In this document: positions 1-7,839 of the stretch, piece by piece
How positions within the stretch are numbered: position 1 is the first letter of the stretch
How the letters are laid out: every line of letters starts with the position of its first letter
Translations under genes and position numbers: made by a program
Assembly: GCF_007748095.1 (NCBI RefSeq)
Contig: NZ_CP036287.1
Span: 4,774,001 to 4,838,000, forward strand
Direction of reading: 5' to 3'
DNA length: 64,000 bases
Source of the DNA: Engelhardtia mirabilis
Lineage (GTDB): Bacteria > Planctomycetota > UBA1135 > GCA-002686595
The notes under the pieces: generated by a model
The model's input: only the letters and a program-made list of their open reading frames with translations
Database searches by the model: none
What the model was told of the DNA's origin: nothing

Positions 1-651
1 GCGGCGGTGCTGCGCGCCAAGCTCTACGAGGGTCTGGAGTACTCGAAGAAGCTCGCGGGCGAGGAAGCGCCGCCGCGCAACCTGCGCAGCGAGGCCCTGG
101 CCCAGGTGGTCACCGGCGAGTTGCCGCTCCTGGTCACCGCGCACACGAGCCAGGACATCGTCACCGCCCTGCGGATCGCGGCGGAGTTCCCCCACCTGCG
201 CCTGGTGCTCGACGGCGCCGCGGAAGCCCCGCGGGTGATCGACGAGATCCTGGCCGCCGGCGTGCCGGTGATCGTGCACCCGACCATGCAGCGCTCCGGC
301 GGCGAGGCCGAGGAGCTCTCCATGGGCACGGCTCGCAGGCTGGTCGAGGCCGGCGTGACGGTGGCGCTGCAGACCGGCTACGAGGGCTACGTCCCCCGCG
401 CGCGGGTGCTGTTGTTCGAAGCGGCGGTCGCGGCGCGCTACGGCTTGGACCGCGAGCGGGCCTTGGCCCTGGTGACGATCGAGGCCGCCAAGCTGTGCGG
501 CGTGGGCGATCGCGTGGGCTCGCTGGAGGTGGGCAAGGACGGCGACGTGGCCCTGTTCGACGGCGACCCCTTCGAATACACGAGCCACTGCGTGGGCACC
601 GTGATCGAAGGCCGGGTCGCCAGCGAGCACGAACTGTGGACCGTGCGCTGA
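1..651 (+). CDS. amidohydrolase family protein, 3' part
   Basis: This is the C-terminal part of a metal-dependent amidohydrolase. The reading frame is open from the first base, so the true start lies outside the window; the GTG at 7 is internal. The visible part contains the TIM-barrel end, with an HPTM stretch at about residue 92 of the visible frame. It also has the typical closing region, with the pattern VTIEAAKLCGVGDRVGSLEVGKDGDVALFDGDP cut here to its key elements: an ALxxVTxxxA helix, then GSLExGKDGDV and a FDGDPF turn. That last pattern is characteristic of imidazolonepropionase-like and related cyclic amidohydrolases, where it rebuilds the small beta-sandwich domain. The metal-binding HxH and the catalytic Asp are expected mostly upstream. 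The substrate cannot be deduced. A GNAT gene follows 56 nt downstream in the same direction. Confidence 0.85.
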   Translation, partial: AAVLRAKLYEGLEYSKKLAGEEAPPRNLRSEALAQVVTGELPLLVTAHTSQDIVTALRIAAEFPHLRLVLDGAAEAPRVIDEILAAGVPVIVHPTMQRSGGEAEELSMGTARRLVEAGVTVALQTGYEGYVPRARVLLFEAAVAARYGLDRERALALVTIEAAKLCGVGDRVGSLEVGKDGDVALFDGDPFEYTSHCVGTVIEGRVASEHELWTVR

Positions 652-707
652 ACGAGCGCGCGGGCAACGGTCCGGGGCCGAGCCCCGGATCGCGAGCTGC
701 TCGAACC

Positions 708-1160
708 ATGATCCGCCCCTACCGCGCGGACGACCTCGACGCGCTGCTCGAGGTCTGGTACGACGCCTCGCTGGTCGGGCACCCCTTCCTCGAGGCGGAG
801 TTCCTGGCCACCGAGCGCCGCAACATCTCCAGCTTCTACATGGACGTGACCGAGACGCTGATCTTCGAGGTGGAGGGTCGCGTCGCGGGGTTCCTCTCGC
901 TGGTCGGCAAGCGCGAAGTCGGCGCGCTATTCGTCGATCCCGCCCACCACCGCCGTGGCATCGGCCGCGCGTTGGTGGAGCGCGCCCGATCGATGCGCGG
1001 GCCGCTCGAGGTCGAGGTCTTCGTCCAGAACCCCGTCGGCCGCGCCTTCTACCGGAGCTGCGGCTTCCGCGAGCTCGCCCGCAAGCACCACCACGTCACC
1101 GGCGACGAGGTGCTGCGAATGCGGCAGCACCTCGAGGCCGGCGACCAGCGCGCCGACTAG
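708..1160 (+). CDS. GNAT family N-acetyltransferase
   Basis: A 150-residue acetyl-CoA-dependent N-acetyltransferase. The ATG at 708 is chosen because the protein then begins MIRPYRADDLDALLEVW, the usual first beta strand and helix of the GNAT fold; the longer open frame upstream overlaps the amidohydrolase and looks random. The acetyl-CoA loop is seen as HHRRGIGRALVERA (Q/RxxGxG/A motif), and the closing motif NPVGRAFYRSCGF is the standard helix 4/strand 5 region with a Tyr that often acts as general acid. It resembles the YhbS/PhnO/YjaB group of small-molecule or protein acetyltransferases. The acceptor is unknown. Its TAG stop overlaps the first base of an inverted-repeat element. Confidence 0.85.
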   Translation: MIRPYRADDLDALLEVWYDASLVGHPFLEAEFLATERRNISSFYMDVTETLIFEVEGRVAGFLSLVGKREVGALFVDPAHHRRGIGRALVERARSMRGPLEVEVFVQNPVGRAFYRSCGFRELARKHHHVTGDEVLRMRQHLEAGDQRAD

Positions 1161-1320
1161 TGTCCTGGATCAGAAATTCGGCGTCACTTCCCGGGCCCCG
1201 ATCACCGCTGGCGTCGCCAGCGCCTCCTCCGAGTATCGCAGCGGATACGCGTCGTCGGCGCGCCTAGCCAGCATCGATCGGACCTCCGGGAAGTGACGCC
1301 GAATTTCTGATCCAGGACAC
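1160..1320. mobile_element. 161-bp element with perfect 35-bp inverted ends
   Basis: Bases 1160-1194 and 1286-1320 are exact reverse complements over 35 bp (ends read GTGTCCTGGATCAG...). The 91-bp interior holds further small palindromes: an 8-bp stem with a one-base loop at 1206-1222, and a GTATC/GATAC stem near 1234. There is no gene inside. It sits between two convergent genes and touches the stop codon of the acetyltransferase. The structure fits a miniature inverted-repeat element (MITE) or a REP-type element moved by a transposase elsewhere; it could also end transcription from both sides. No target-site duplication is evident. Confidence 0.65.
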
Positions 1321-1330
1321 CAGACGCCGC

Positions 1331-2806
1331 TCACAGGTTGCCCAGGGTCACGTCGAGGGCGTTGGCCAGGATGAGTCCACTCGGCTGGAGCGACGCCCCC
1401 TGGGTGCAGAGCTGCAGTCCGGGCAGCACCGGATCGTTCGGGATCGGCACCTGGAACGGCGTGCCTGCTGCCGTGGCCAGGGTCTGGAACACCGTGGTCG
1501 GATCGCAGAGCAGCGTCCCCAGCCCCGCCAGGGGCAGGTTCGTCGGCGACAGCGCCAGGAGCGCGAAGTCTTGGGTCGCCGCCGTCGCGAACACGGCGTG
1601 GTCGATGGCCGGATCCCAAACCGCGCCGACGATCGGAGCGCTGGTCTGCCCGGCCAGGAACGCGTTGGGGTTCGGCGGAGTGCCCAGCCGCACCTCTTCC
1701 AAGGCCAGCACCGGCGGGTTGACGGGCCGCAGGATGCCGGTGCCGACGATCGAGAGGCCGCCGCTGTTGGTGAGCTGCACCAGGATCTCGCCGTCGTTGT
1801 TCACGTCGACCGGACGGGCGACGAACAACCCCGAGGGCACGAAGCACGACAGGTCGGTGAAGCTGCCGTTCTGCCACAGGAAGCCGCGCGTGAAGCCGAA
1901 CAGGTCGTTGGGCGCCACAACCACCACCTGGCCGAGGTCGTTGACCGCCAGGGCGTCGGACACGAAGTAGCCGAAGGGCGAGCCGAGGGTGGTCAGGGTC
2001 TGGCCCTGGTCTGACCAGTAGGCGGACTGGTGGCCGAGGAACTCGTCCAGGACCGTCCCGGCCACGTTGCCGCCGGGGCTCACGTCCACCGCACGCCCGC
2101 CGAAGCCCGTCGGCGACATGGCCAGGTCCTCGATGCCGTCGCGCTCGGACCAACGGTAGGGGCGCTCCAGGTACATGCCGGCGCCGTCCTCGAAGACCAC
2201 CTCCCCACCCACCGCGACCCCGGCCGCGTTGATCGAGACGGCCCCCGACGTGCCGACGCCGACGGTCGGCACCTGCCCGAAGGCGATCGTGGTCGCCTCG
2301 CCTGTCGTCGCGTCGAGGGCGTAGCCGAACAGGCCGTCGGCATCGAGGCCGACGACCGTGCGCGCGTCGTTCACGTCGGCGGGGTAGTGCTCGAAGGGCG
2401 CCTTGGCGAAGTCCACGGTGTCGGTGGCGCTGTCCCACAGGAAGGTCTGGGGCGGCGATCCCGCCGCGAACAGGTTGCCCACCACGAGGCCCCCATCGCT
2501 CAGGCCGCTGACCGACACCGTCGAGCCGGGGAAGGCGTGGGTCACGAGCTGGCCGTTCTGCCAGACGAAAGCCTGTTGGACGCCGCCGGGCTGGGTGGCC
2601 AAGATCTGCCCCGCCACCTGCCCGGCGTCGTTCAGCTCGACGGCGACGAAGCTCTGACCCTCGAGCCCGGTGAGGGGAATCAGGTCGAAGTCGATCGAAT
2701 CCTGGGCGCAGCTCGTTCCCTGGGACCAGGCCACGGACGAGAGGGCGATGACTGCGGTGCAGCCCCGGATCGCGAAGGGACTGCGTGCGAGTACGGCGGG
2801 CGTCAT
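1331..2806 (-). CDS. secreted HAF-repeat protein
   Basis: A 491-residue exported protein. The ATG at 2806 is supported by a clear ribosome site (CGAGGAGAATCGACATG). It is followed by a signal peptide whose hydrophobic core (CTAVIALSSVAW) ends before TSCAQ. The body is made of repeated units of the type 'G-x-VVGNLF..G...FLWD..T..V' and 'DVSPGGNVAGTV...SAYWSDQG', the pattern of HAF repeats found in extracellular proteins, which probably form a beta-propeller. After about residue 370 comes a different C-terminal module (LPLAGLGTLLC ... VPIPNDPVLPGLQL ... PSGLILANAL) that resembles the end of the next protein (2970-5465). Function unknown. The downstream neighbour is a convergent acetyltransferase gene across an inverted-repeat element. 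Confidence 0.8.
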   Translation of the reverse strand: MTPAVLARSPFAIRGCTAVIALSSVAWSQGTSCAQDSIDFDLIPLTGLEGQSFVAVELNDAGQVAGQILATQPGGVQQAFVWQNGQLVTHAFPGSTVSVSGLSDGGLVVGNLFAAGSPPQTFLWDSATDTVDFAKAPFEHYPADVNDARTVVGLDADGLFGYALDATTGEATTIAFGQVPTVGVGTSGAVSINAAGVAVGGEVVFEDGAGMYLERPYRWSERDGIEDLAMSPTGFGGRAVDVSPGGNVAGTVLDEFLGHQSAYWSDQGQTLTTLGSPFGYFVSDALAVNDLGQVVVVAPNDLFGFTRGFLWQNGSFTDLSCFVPSGLFVARPVDVNNDGEILVQLTNSGGLSIVGTGILRPVNPPVLALEEVRLGTPPNPNAFLAGQTSAPIVGAVWDPAIDHAVFATAATQDFALLALSPTNLPLAGLGTLLCDPTTVFQTLATAAGTPFQVPIPNDPVLPGLQLCTQGASLQPSGLILANALDVTLGNL

Positions 2807-2969
2807 GTCGATTCTCCTCGGTTGGATCACGGGGGGCGACCCGGGCGATGTGGGCGTCGGGGACCTGCGATCCTAACGGGCTCCGAGAATCCCGCCCGCA
2901 TGCGCGCGAACGCGACGTGCGCCGCGACCGACGGAACGTCGGCCACGGCGCCCATTCGCTCGACGGCTC

Positions 2970-5465
2970 TCAGGGCTGGAACTGCGCCAAGATGCCGTTG
3001 GAGAACTCCACCTGGCCCGGCACGCTCGGGTTGATCACGAGCGCCTGCAGGAAGAGCGCCGGCGACAGCGGATGGCCCCCGGCCAGGCCGAGCTGCTCAT
3101 ACTCCCCGGCGGCGTCGGTCGCCAGGGGGATCGTCAGCACCGGATTGCCGGCGACGAGGATGCCCGCGAAGAGGGGTGTCGGCTGCTCCACCAGGCCGAC
3201 GGCGAGCACTCCCAACGCGGCCGGCGCCGCACCGGTCAGTCGCAGGTCCGAACTCTGCCCGCTGCCCAGGCCGGTGCCGCACAGCGTCAGGACGCTCTGG
3301 CCCGGACCGCCGAAGCCCAGGTCCGCCTGGCACACCGGACCGCTCACGCCGGTGTCCCAGCGGCTGAAGTTGTGCGCGATCGCCCCCCCGGCCGACTGGA
3401 AGATGCCGCCGACGTCCAGGCTCCCACTCTGCTCATGGGTGGTCATGGTCAGCGGTTGTCCAACCATGCCCGTGCCCAGGGCCTCGAAGCTGCCGCCCGC
3501 GAGTCGCGCGATGTACTTGTTGGCCGGATTGCCGGGCACGAAGAGGTTGCCACCCACGAAGAGCTCTCCGCCCAGTGCCGCGAGGGCTGTCACCTCGGTA
3601 CCGGTCAAGGGCCCGACACCGGACCAGCCGGAGTCGCTCCAACGTGCGAGCAGCGGCGCCTGGACCCCACCGGCGGTGCCGAACTCGCCACCCACGTAGA
3701 GGTCGTCGCCCAAGGACGCGAAGGCGCGCACCGCGTCGTCGGTTCCACCGCCCAGGCTCGCGAGGGTCTGCCCGTCCCAGGCCAGAACGTTGCCCTGGCC
3801 GAATCCGTAGGAGCCGCCGACCAACAGCAGGTCCCCGTGAACGTGCAGCGCGTAGGGCGCGCCGAAGATCGACATGCCCACCTGGTTCCAGGTCGAGCCC
3901 TCCAGACGCCACAGCCCGAAGTCCGCCAGTGCGTAGAGCTCGCCGCCGTAGACTGCCGCGGCCACCGCATTGGCCATCGCCCCCGACCCCAGGCTGTGCC
4001 AGGTCGTCCCGTCGAAGCGCGCCGCCGGCGCGGGCGTGCTCACGCCATCGACACTGGTGAAGTTGCCCACGACGACCAAGTCGTTCTGAAACACGGTTCC
4101 GCCGTCTGCTGCTCCGTTGAACGTGCCCAGTGGGAACCAGTTGTCGCCGTCCAGGAGGGCCACGCTGTCGACCTGCTGGTCTCCCGCCTGGTTGAAGTCG
4201 CCGAAGGCCACCGTCGCGCCGTTCCAGTCCAGGCTCGCGCGCACGGGCCCGTTGACACCCAAGCCCTTGCCGCCGCCGCTCCAGGAGCTGCCGTCGAAGG
4301 CGCCGACGCTGTTGGTCACGATCACCTCGCCGGCGGGTGGCAGGTAGCCGACCGAGGAGAACTCGCCGCCGACCCAGAGGGTGCCGTCGATGGCGACCAT
4401 GTCGAAGACGAACTGGTTGATGCTCTGGGCGAAGATGCCCCCGGGAGAGGTCCAGGAGGTCCCGTCGAAGCGCGCCATCCGTCGCACCGAGAGCCCGTCG
4501 ACGCTGACGATGTTGCCGCCCACGTAGACCTGGTCCTGGAAGACGCAGATCGCATCCAGACGCGTTCCGACAGCGGAGTCGGGGAAGTTGCCCGCCGCCC
4601 GCCAGGTGCTGCCGTCGAAGATCGCGGCCTTCTCGTCACCCGCTCCGCCGGCGGCCAGGTCGTAGGTGCCCACGGCCCACAACTCGCCGTCGTACCAGGC
4701 CAGGTCACGGACGCTGGCGCCGCCGAAGACGTTGAAGCCCCCGCCCACGGACGCGAAGTTGCTGCCGTCCCAGGTCGCGATGTTGCCGGTCGCGGCCACT
4801 CCGCCCGCGGCGGGGAACTCGCCCGCCAGGTAGAGCAGGCCGTCGGGGCCGACGCTCATCTCCCATGCGAAGCCGGGCGTGCCGCCGGCGACGGGCGGCA
4901 GGCCGCCGCCGACAGCGTGCCACTGTTGTCCGTCCCAACGGGCGAGACCCTGGACCGGAATGCCGCCGGCCAGGTTGAACTGCCCACTGGCGTAGAGATC
5001 GCCTTGGAAGACCTCCAGGGAGAAGACCGACCCGGTGGGAGCGAAGCTCAGGTCCAAACCACCACCCAAGGGCTGCCAGTCGACGCCGTCGAACAGCGCG
5101 ATGCTCTTGGCCGGTTGTCCGCCGGCGGAGGTGAAGGTGCCGGCCGCCACCAGCCCCCCGTCGTAGATCGCGAAGTCGCGCACGTCGTAGTCGACGAAGG
5201 CGCCGGCGCCGGGGATGCCGCTGCCAAGGGGGCTCCAGGACGTGCCATCGAAGGTCGCCACGAGGCCCAGGCTCTGGGCGTCGGCCTGGAGGTAGTCGTA
5301 GCCGCCGACCACCAACTGGTCCTGCCAGGAACTGGTCGAGAAGACACGGCCGGCGACGCCGGGCAGGTCGAACTCCTCGGACCAGCTCTGGGCCTGTGCC
5401 GGCGCGCCGATCAATGCGATCGAGGCCAGGGTCAGACCTGCGGTCCGTGAACGGTGCAATTTCAT
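2970..5465 (-). CDS. secreted Kelch/propeller-like repeat protein
   Basis: An 831-residue exported protein with no recognised catalytic motif. The ATG at 5465 is preceded by AGGAGAACTCGAC and gives a clean signal peptide (MKLHRSRTAGLTLASIALIGAPAQA). The rest is built of more than ten repeats of about 55-60 residues with the pattern 'ARFDGTSW..LGSG......V......YDG.LYAGG.F..AGG', which probably fold as one or two beta-propellers. The last ~110 residues form a separate beta-rich module with two Cys (LTLCGTGLG and an earlier SGPVCQ) that ends NPSVPGQVEFSNGIL, like the end of the neighbouring HAF protein. Both genes share nearly the same ribosome-site context. Probably a cell-surface or secreted binding protein; the ligand is unknown. 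Confidence 0.8.
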   Translation of the reverse strand: MKLHRSRTAGLTLASIALIGAPAQAQSWSEEFDLPGVAGRVFSTSSWQDQLVVGGYDYLQADAQSLGLVATFDGTSWSPLGSGIPGAGAFVDYDVRDFAIYDGGLVAAGTFTSAGGQPAKSIALFDGVDWQPLGGGLDLSFAPTGSVFSLEVFQGDLYASGQFNLAGGIPVQGLARWDGQQWHAVGGGLPPVAGGTPGFAWEMSVGPDGLLYLAGEFPAAGGVAATGNIATWDGSNFASVGGGFNVFGGASVRDLAWYDGELWAVGTYDLAAGGAGDEKAAIFDGSTWRAAGNFPDSAVGTRLDAICVFQDQVYVGGNIVSVDGLSVRRMARFDGTSWTSPGGIFAQSINQFVFDMVAIDGTLWVGGEFSSVGYLPPAGEVIVTNSVGAFDGSSWSGGGKGLGVNGPVRASLDWNGATVAFGDFNQAGDQQVDSVALLDGDNWFPLGTFNGAADGGTVFQNDLVVVGNFTSVDGVSTPAPAARFDGTTWHSLGSGAMANAVAAAVYGGELYALADFGLWRLEGSTWNQVGMSIFGAPYALHVHGDLLLVGGSYGFGQGNVLAWDGQTLASLGGGTDDAVRAFASLGDDLYVGGEFGTAGGVQAPLLARWSDSGWSGVGPLTGTEVTALAALGGELFVGGNLFVPGNPANKYIARLAGGSFEALGTGMVGQPLTMTTHEQSGSLDVGGIFQSAGGAIAHNFSRWDTGVSGPVCQADLGFGGPGQSVLTLCGTGLGSGQSSDLRLTGAAPAALGVLAVGLVEQPTPLFAGILVAGNPVLTIPLATDAAGEYEQLGLAGGHPLSPALFLQALVINPSVPGQVEFSNGILAQFQP

Positions 5466-5700
5466 GTCGAGTTCTCCTGTGGCGGATGCGCCTGGATTCG
5501 GCGCCACTGATCGTGATCGCTCGTCTCGGCGCCTTGGTGGTGCCGAGCAGCCCAGGACCAGATCAAAAAGGGTGCCAGGCTCCTACAGGCCCCCAACGCG
5601 CGCTTGTGGCCGTACTCGCCTGCGGTGGCCCGATGACGTCCAAGGATTGGACGCACGTCCGACAAGCAGACCCGCGCCCCAACACGGAACGCGGCCGCGC

Positions 5701-7839
5701 TCAGCCGCGCAAGCGGTCGAGGAAGCGCTGGACGTTGCGGCGCATCCAGACTCCTACCGTCTCGGCGCGGGCAGGGAGCCACAGCCGGCCGAGGGCGCGG
5801 TCGGGCAGTCTGGCCGCAGCTTCGTCGTCGAGGATCGCGGTCACCGTGAAGTGCGGGACCAGGGGCACGCCAGTGACCGGATCGACGGCGATCTCGCCGC
5901 CGCCCAAGTGCGTCAGGGACACTTCACCCAGGGCCGCCATGGCCAGGGGTTCGACCGCGGTCACCCGGCCCTCCAACTCGCCGCCGGGCCAGGCGCTCGG
6001 TCGGAAGCGCACCCGCTCGCCCACCTCCGGACGACCGCGTGCGAGCTGCTCGTCGCGCAGGAGCGCCCGCACCACCCTGCGCCCCGAGGCGATGCGAGCG
6101 ATGGGCGTGCCGACGCGCAGGAAGGTGCCGCTCGTCCGCGGATCGACGACTTCGACCACCCGACCGGCCTGGGACGCGACCGGCGTGCGCCGGGCAGCGC
6201 GCTCGACCCGCCAGCCGAAGTCGCTCACGAGGTAGTCGCGCTCGCGCTGCAGGCGCAGGGCCTGGGCCGGATCGACGTCGCGGGCGGCGGCCAGTCGCAG
6301 GTCCAGCTGGGCCAGCTCGGCCGCGGATTCGGCCATGCGGAGGTCCTCCTCCGGCGCCTCGATCGTCGCCAGCGTCGCACCGGCCTCGACCCAGTCGCCA
6401 ACGCGCGCGGTGGTCTCGACCAGGGTCCCGGGAACCTCCACGTAGACCTCGGCCACGCGCTCGGAGGTCATGATCGCCGGGGCAGTGAACCAGGCCGGCA
6501 GGGGCGCCGCCACCACGCCCAGGGGCATGAGCCCAAGGCCCACGACGCCCACGGCCACCGCTCGGTTGCGGACGTGCTGGGTCGACTGGCACAGGAACAG
6601 CAGCGAGATCAGCTTGCGGCCGAGCTTGAAGACCTCCATGCCGATGTAGGTCAACCCGATTGCCACGCCGATCGTGAAGTACTTGCTGGCGATGGCGGTC
6701 GAGATCCCCAACACGAGAGTGATCTTGTAGATCGCCGCGCTGACCCCGTAGGTGACTAGCAGCGCGCGCAGTCGACGGCCCCGTTCCACCACCGCGGCTT
6801 CGGTTCCCAGGAACAGCCGCTTGATCAGATCGCCGGTATAGGCGCCCGCTCGCGCCCGCAAGTTGGGGATCTCTAGCAGGTCCGAGGCAACGTAATAGCC
6901 ATCGAACCGCATCAGCGGATTCAGATTGAAGGCGACCGTGACCACGCTGCCGAGCAGGGCCACGTTGTAGGCGAAGGCGTTGGTCAGTGAGGCCTCGGTC
7001 ATGCTCCAGACGATCAGTCCGATCGCCGCCAGGAACAGCTCCACGTACATCCCCGCCAAGCTGACCATCAGTCGGTGGGACTTCTTGTGGAAGCTCCAAG
7101 CGGCGCTGGCGTCCACGTAGGGCAGGGGCGTCAACACGATCAGGTTGACACCCATCTCGGGCACCGCGCCGCCCCAGAAGCGACAGGCGTAGGCGTGGCC
7201 GAACTCGTGCACGACCTTGAGACCGATCAGGCCGATCCAGAGCAGTGGCAGGTTCTGCAGCAGGAGCACCTGGCCCAGGGGAGCGCTGAGCTCGCTCCAG
7301 TTGGCTGCGGCGATCCAACCGGCCACGGCCAGGACCGCCAGCCAGATGCCGAAGGCGGTGCGCGTGAAGACCGGCGCCACGTAACGCTCGGTGCGCTCGA
7401 GGAACGGATCCGGATTCCACAGGCTGCGCTTGTGGAACAGAGGCGCGGAGATCAGAGATCGTTGCCGGCGCGCCAGGGCCTGGCGGTGGCGCCGGAAGAG
7501 GGCCTTGTCATCGGCGATCGGCAGGCGCAGGAGGCGCTTGCGGTGGAGCGAGACGATGAAGGCATAGAAGTGCTCCTCGTCGTCCTGTTCCAGGGTCCCG
7601 TCGCCCGCCAGGGACTCGAAGATGTCGCCCAGGGCAACTCCCGAGACCAGGCGTTGGACCACGCCGTAGTCCCCCACACCCAGGCGCGTGGACTCGAAGG
7701 TCAATGGGTCGCGCAGCACGTAGCACGGCTCGCCGCGGAACAGGTGCCGGGTGACGACCAGGTCCGAACGGGCCGCTACGACGCACTCACGCAGGCTGTC
7801 GGCGAGAGTCGGAGGTCCGGGCGCGGCAGCCTCGGTCAC
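5701..7839 (-). CDS. PqqD-like / M50 site-2 protease / HlyD fusion protein
   Basis: A 712-residue inner-membrane protein. The GTG at 7839 is chosen because it overlaps the stop of the upstream gene (GTGA). Residues ~30-110 look like the PqqD-like winged-helix region of peptide-export proteins. Residues ~160-460 are a multi-pass membrane block carrying the zinc-protease signature HEFGH (211-215) and a distal NPLMRFDG motif (307-314), both typical of M50/S2P enzymes, with an NxxxxxPLP loop between. Residues ~490-690 are a periplasmic HlyD-type barrel-sandwich and beta-barrel region (VGDWVEAGATLATIEAPEED and a second lipoyl half, ASQAGRVVEVV). All catalytic residues seem present. It is the last gene of the LEPR-protein operon; I infer a role in export or processing of the giant protein. 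Substrate unproven. Confidence 0.82.
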   Translation of the reverse strand: MTEAAAPGPPTLADSLRECVVAARSDLVVTRHLFRGEPCYVLRDPLTFESTRLGVGDYGVVQRLVSGVALGDIFESLAGDGTLEQDDEEHFYAFIVSLHRKRLLRLPIADDKALFRRHRQALARRQRSLISAPLFHKRSLWNPDPFLERTERYVAPVFTRTAFGIWLAVLAVAGWIAAANWSELSAPLGQVLLLQNLPLLWIGLIGLKVVHEFGHAYACRFWGGAVPEMGVNLIVLTPLPYVDASAAWSFHKKSHRLMVSLAGMYVELFLAAIGLIVWSMTEASLTNAFAYNVALLGSVVTVAFNLNPLMRFDGYYVASDLLEIPNLRARAGAYTGDLIKRLFLGTEAAVVERGRRLRALLVTYGVSAAIYKITLVLGISTAIASKYFTIGVAIGLTYIGMEVFKLGRKLISLLFLCQSTQHVRNRAVAVGVVGLGLMPLGVVAAPLPAWFTAPAIMTSERVAEVYVEVPGTLVETTARVGDWVEAGATLATIEAPEEDLRMAESAAELAQLDLRLAAARDVDPAQALRLQRERDYLVSDFGWRVERAARRTPVASQAGRVVEVVDPRTSGTFLRVGTPIARIASGRRVVRALLRDEQLARGRPEVGERVRFRPSAWPGGELEGRVTAVEPLAMAALGEVSLTHLGGGEIAVDPVTGVPLVPHFTVTAILDDEAAARLPDRALGRLWLPARAETVGVWMRRNVQRFLDRLRG

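Noticed and set aside
1165..1290. Protein-coding remnant inside the inverted-repeat element
   Set aside because: The minus-strand frame through it is only an extension of an out-of-frame shadow of the HAF gene, with no known domain.
5563..5590. Half of a REP-like sequence (AAAAGGGTGCCAGGCTCC)
   Set aside because: It resembles the arm of the hairpin at 45707 but has no inverted partner nearby, so it is at most a remnant.
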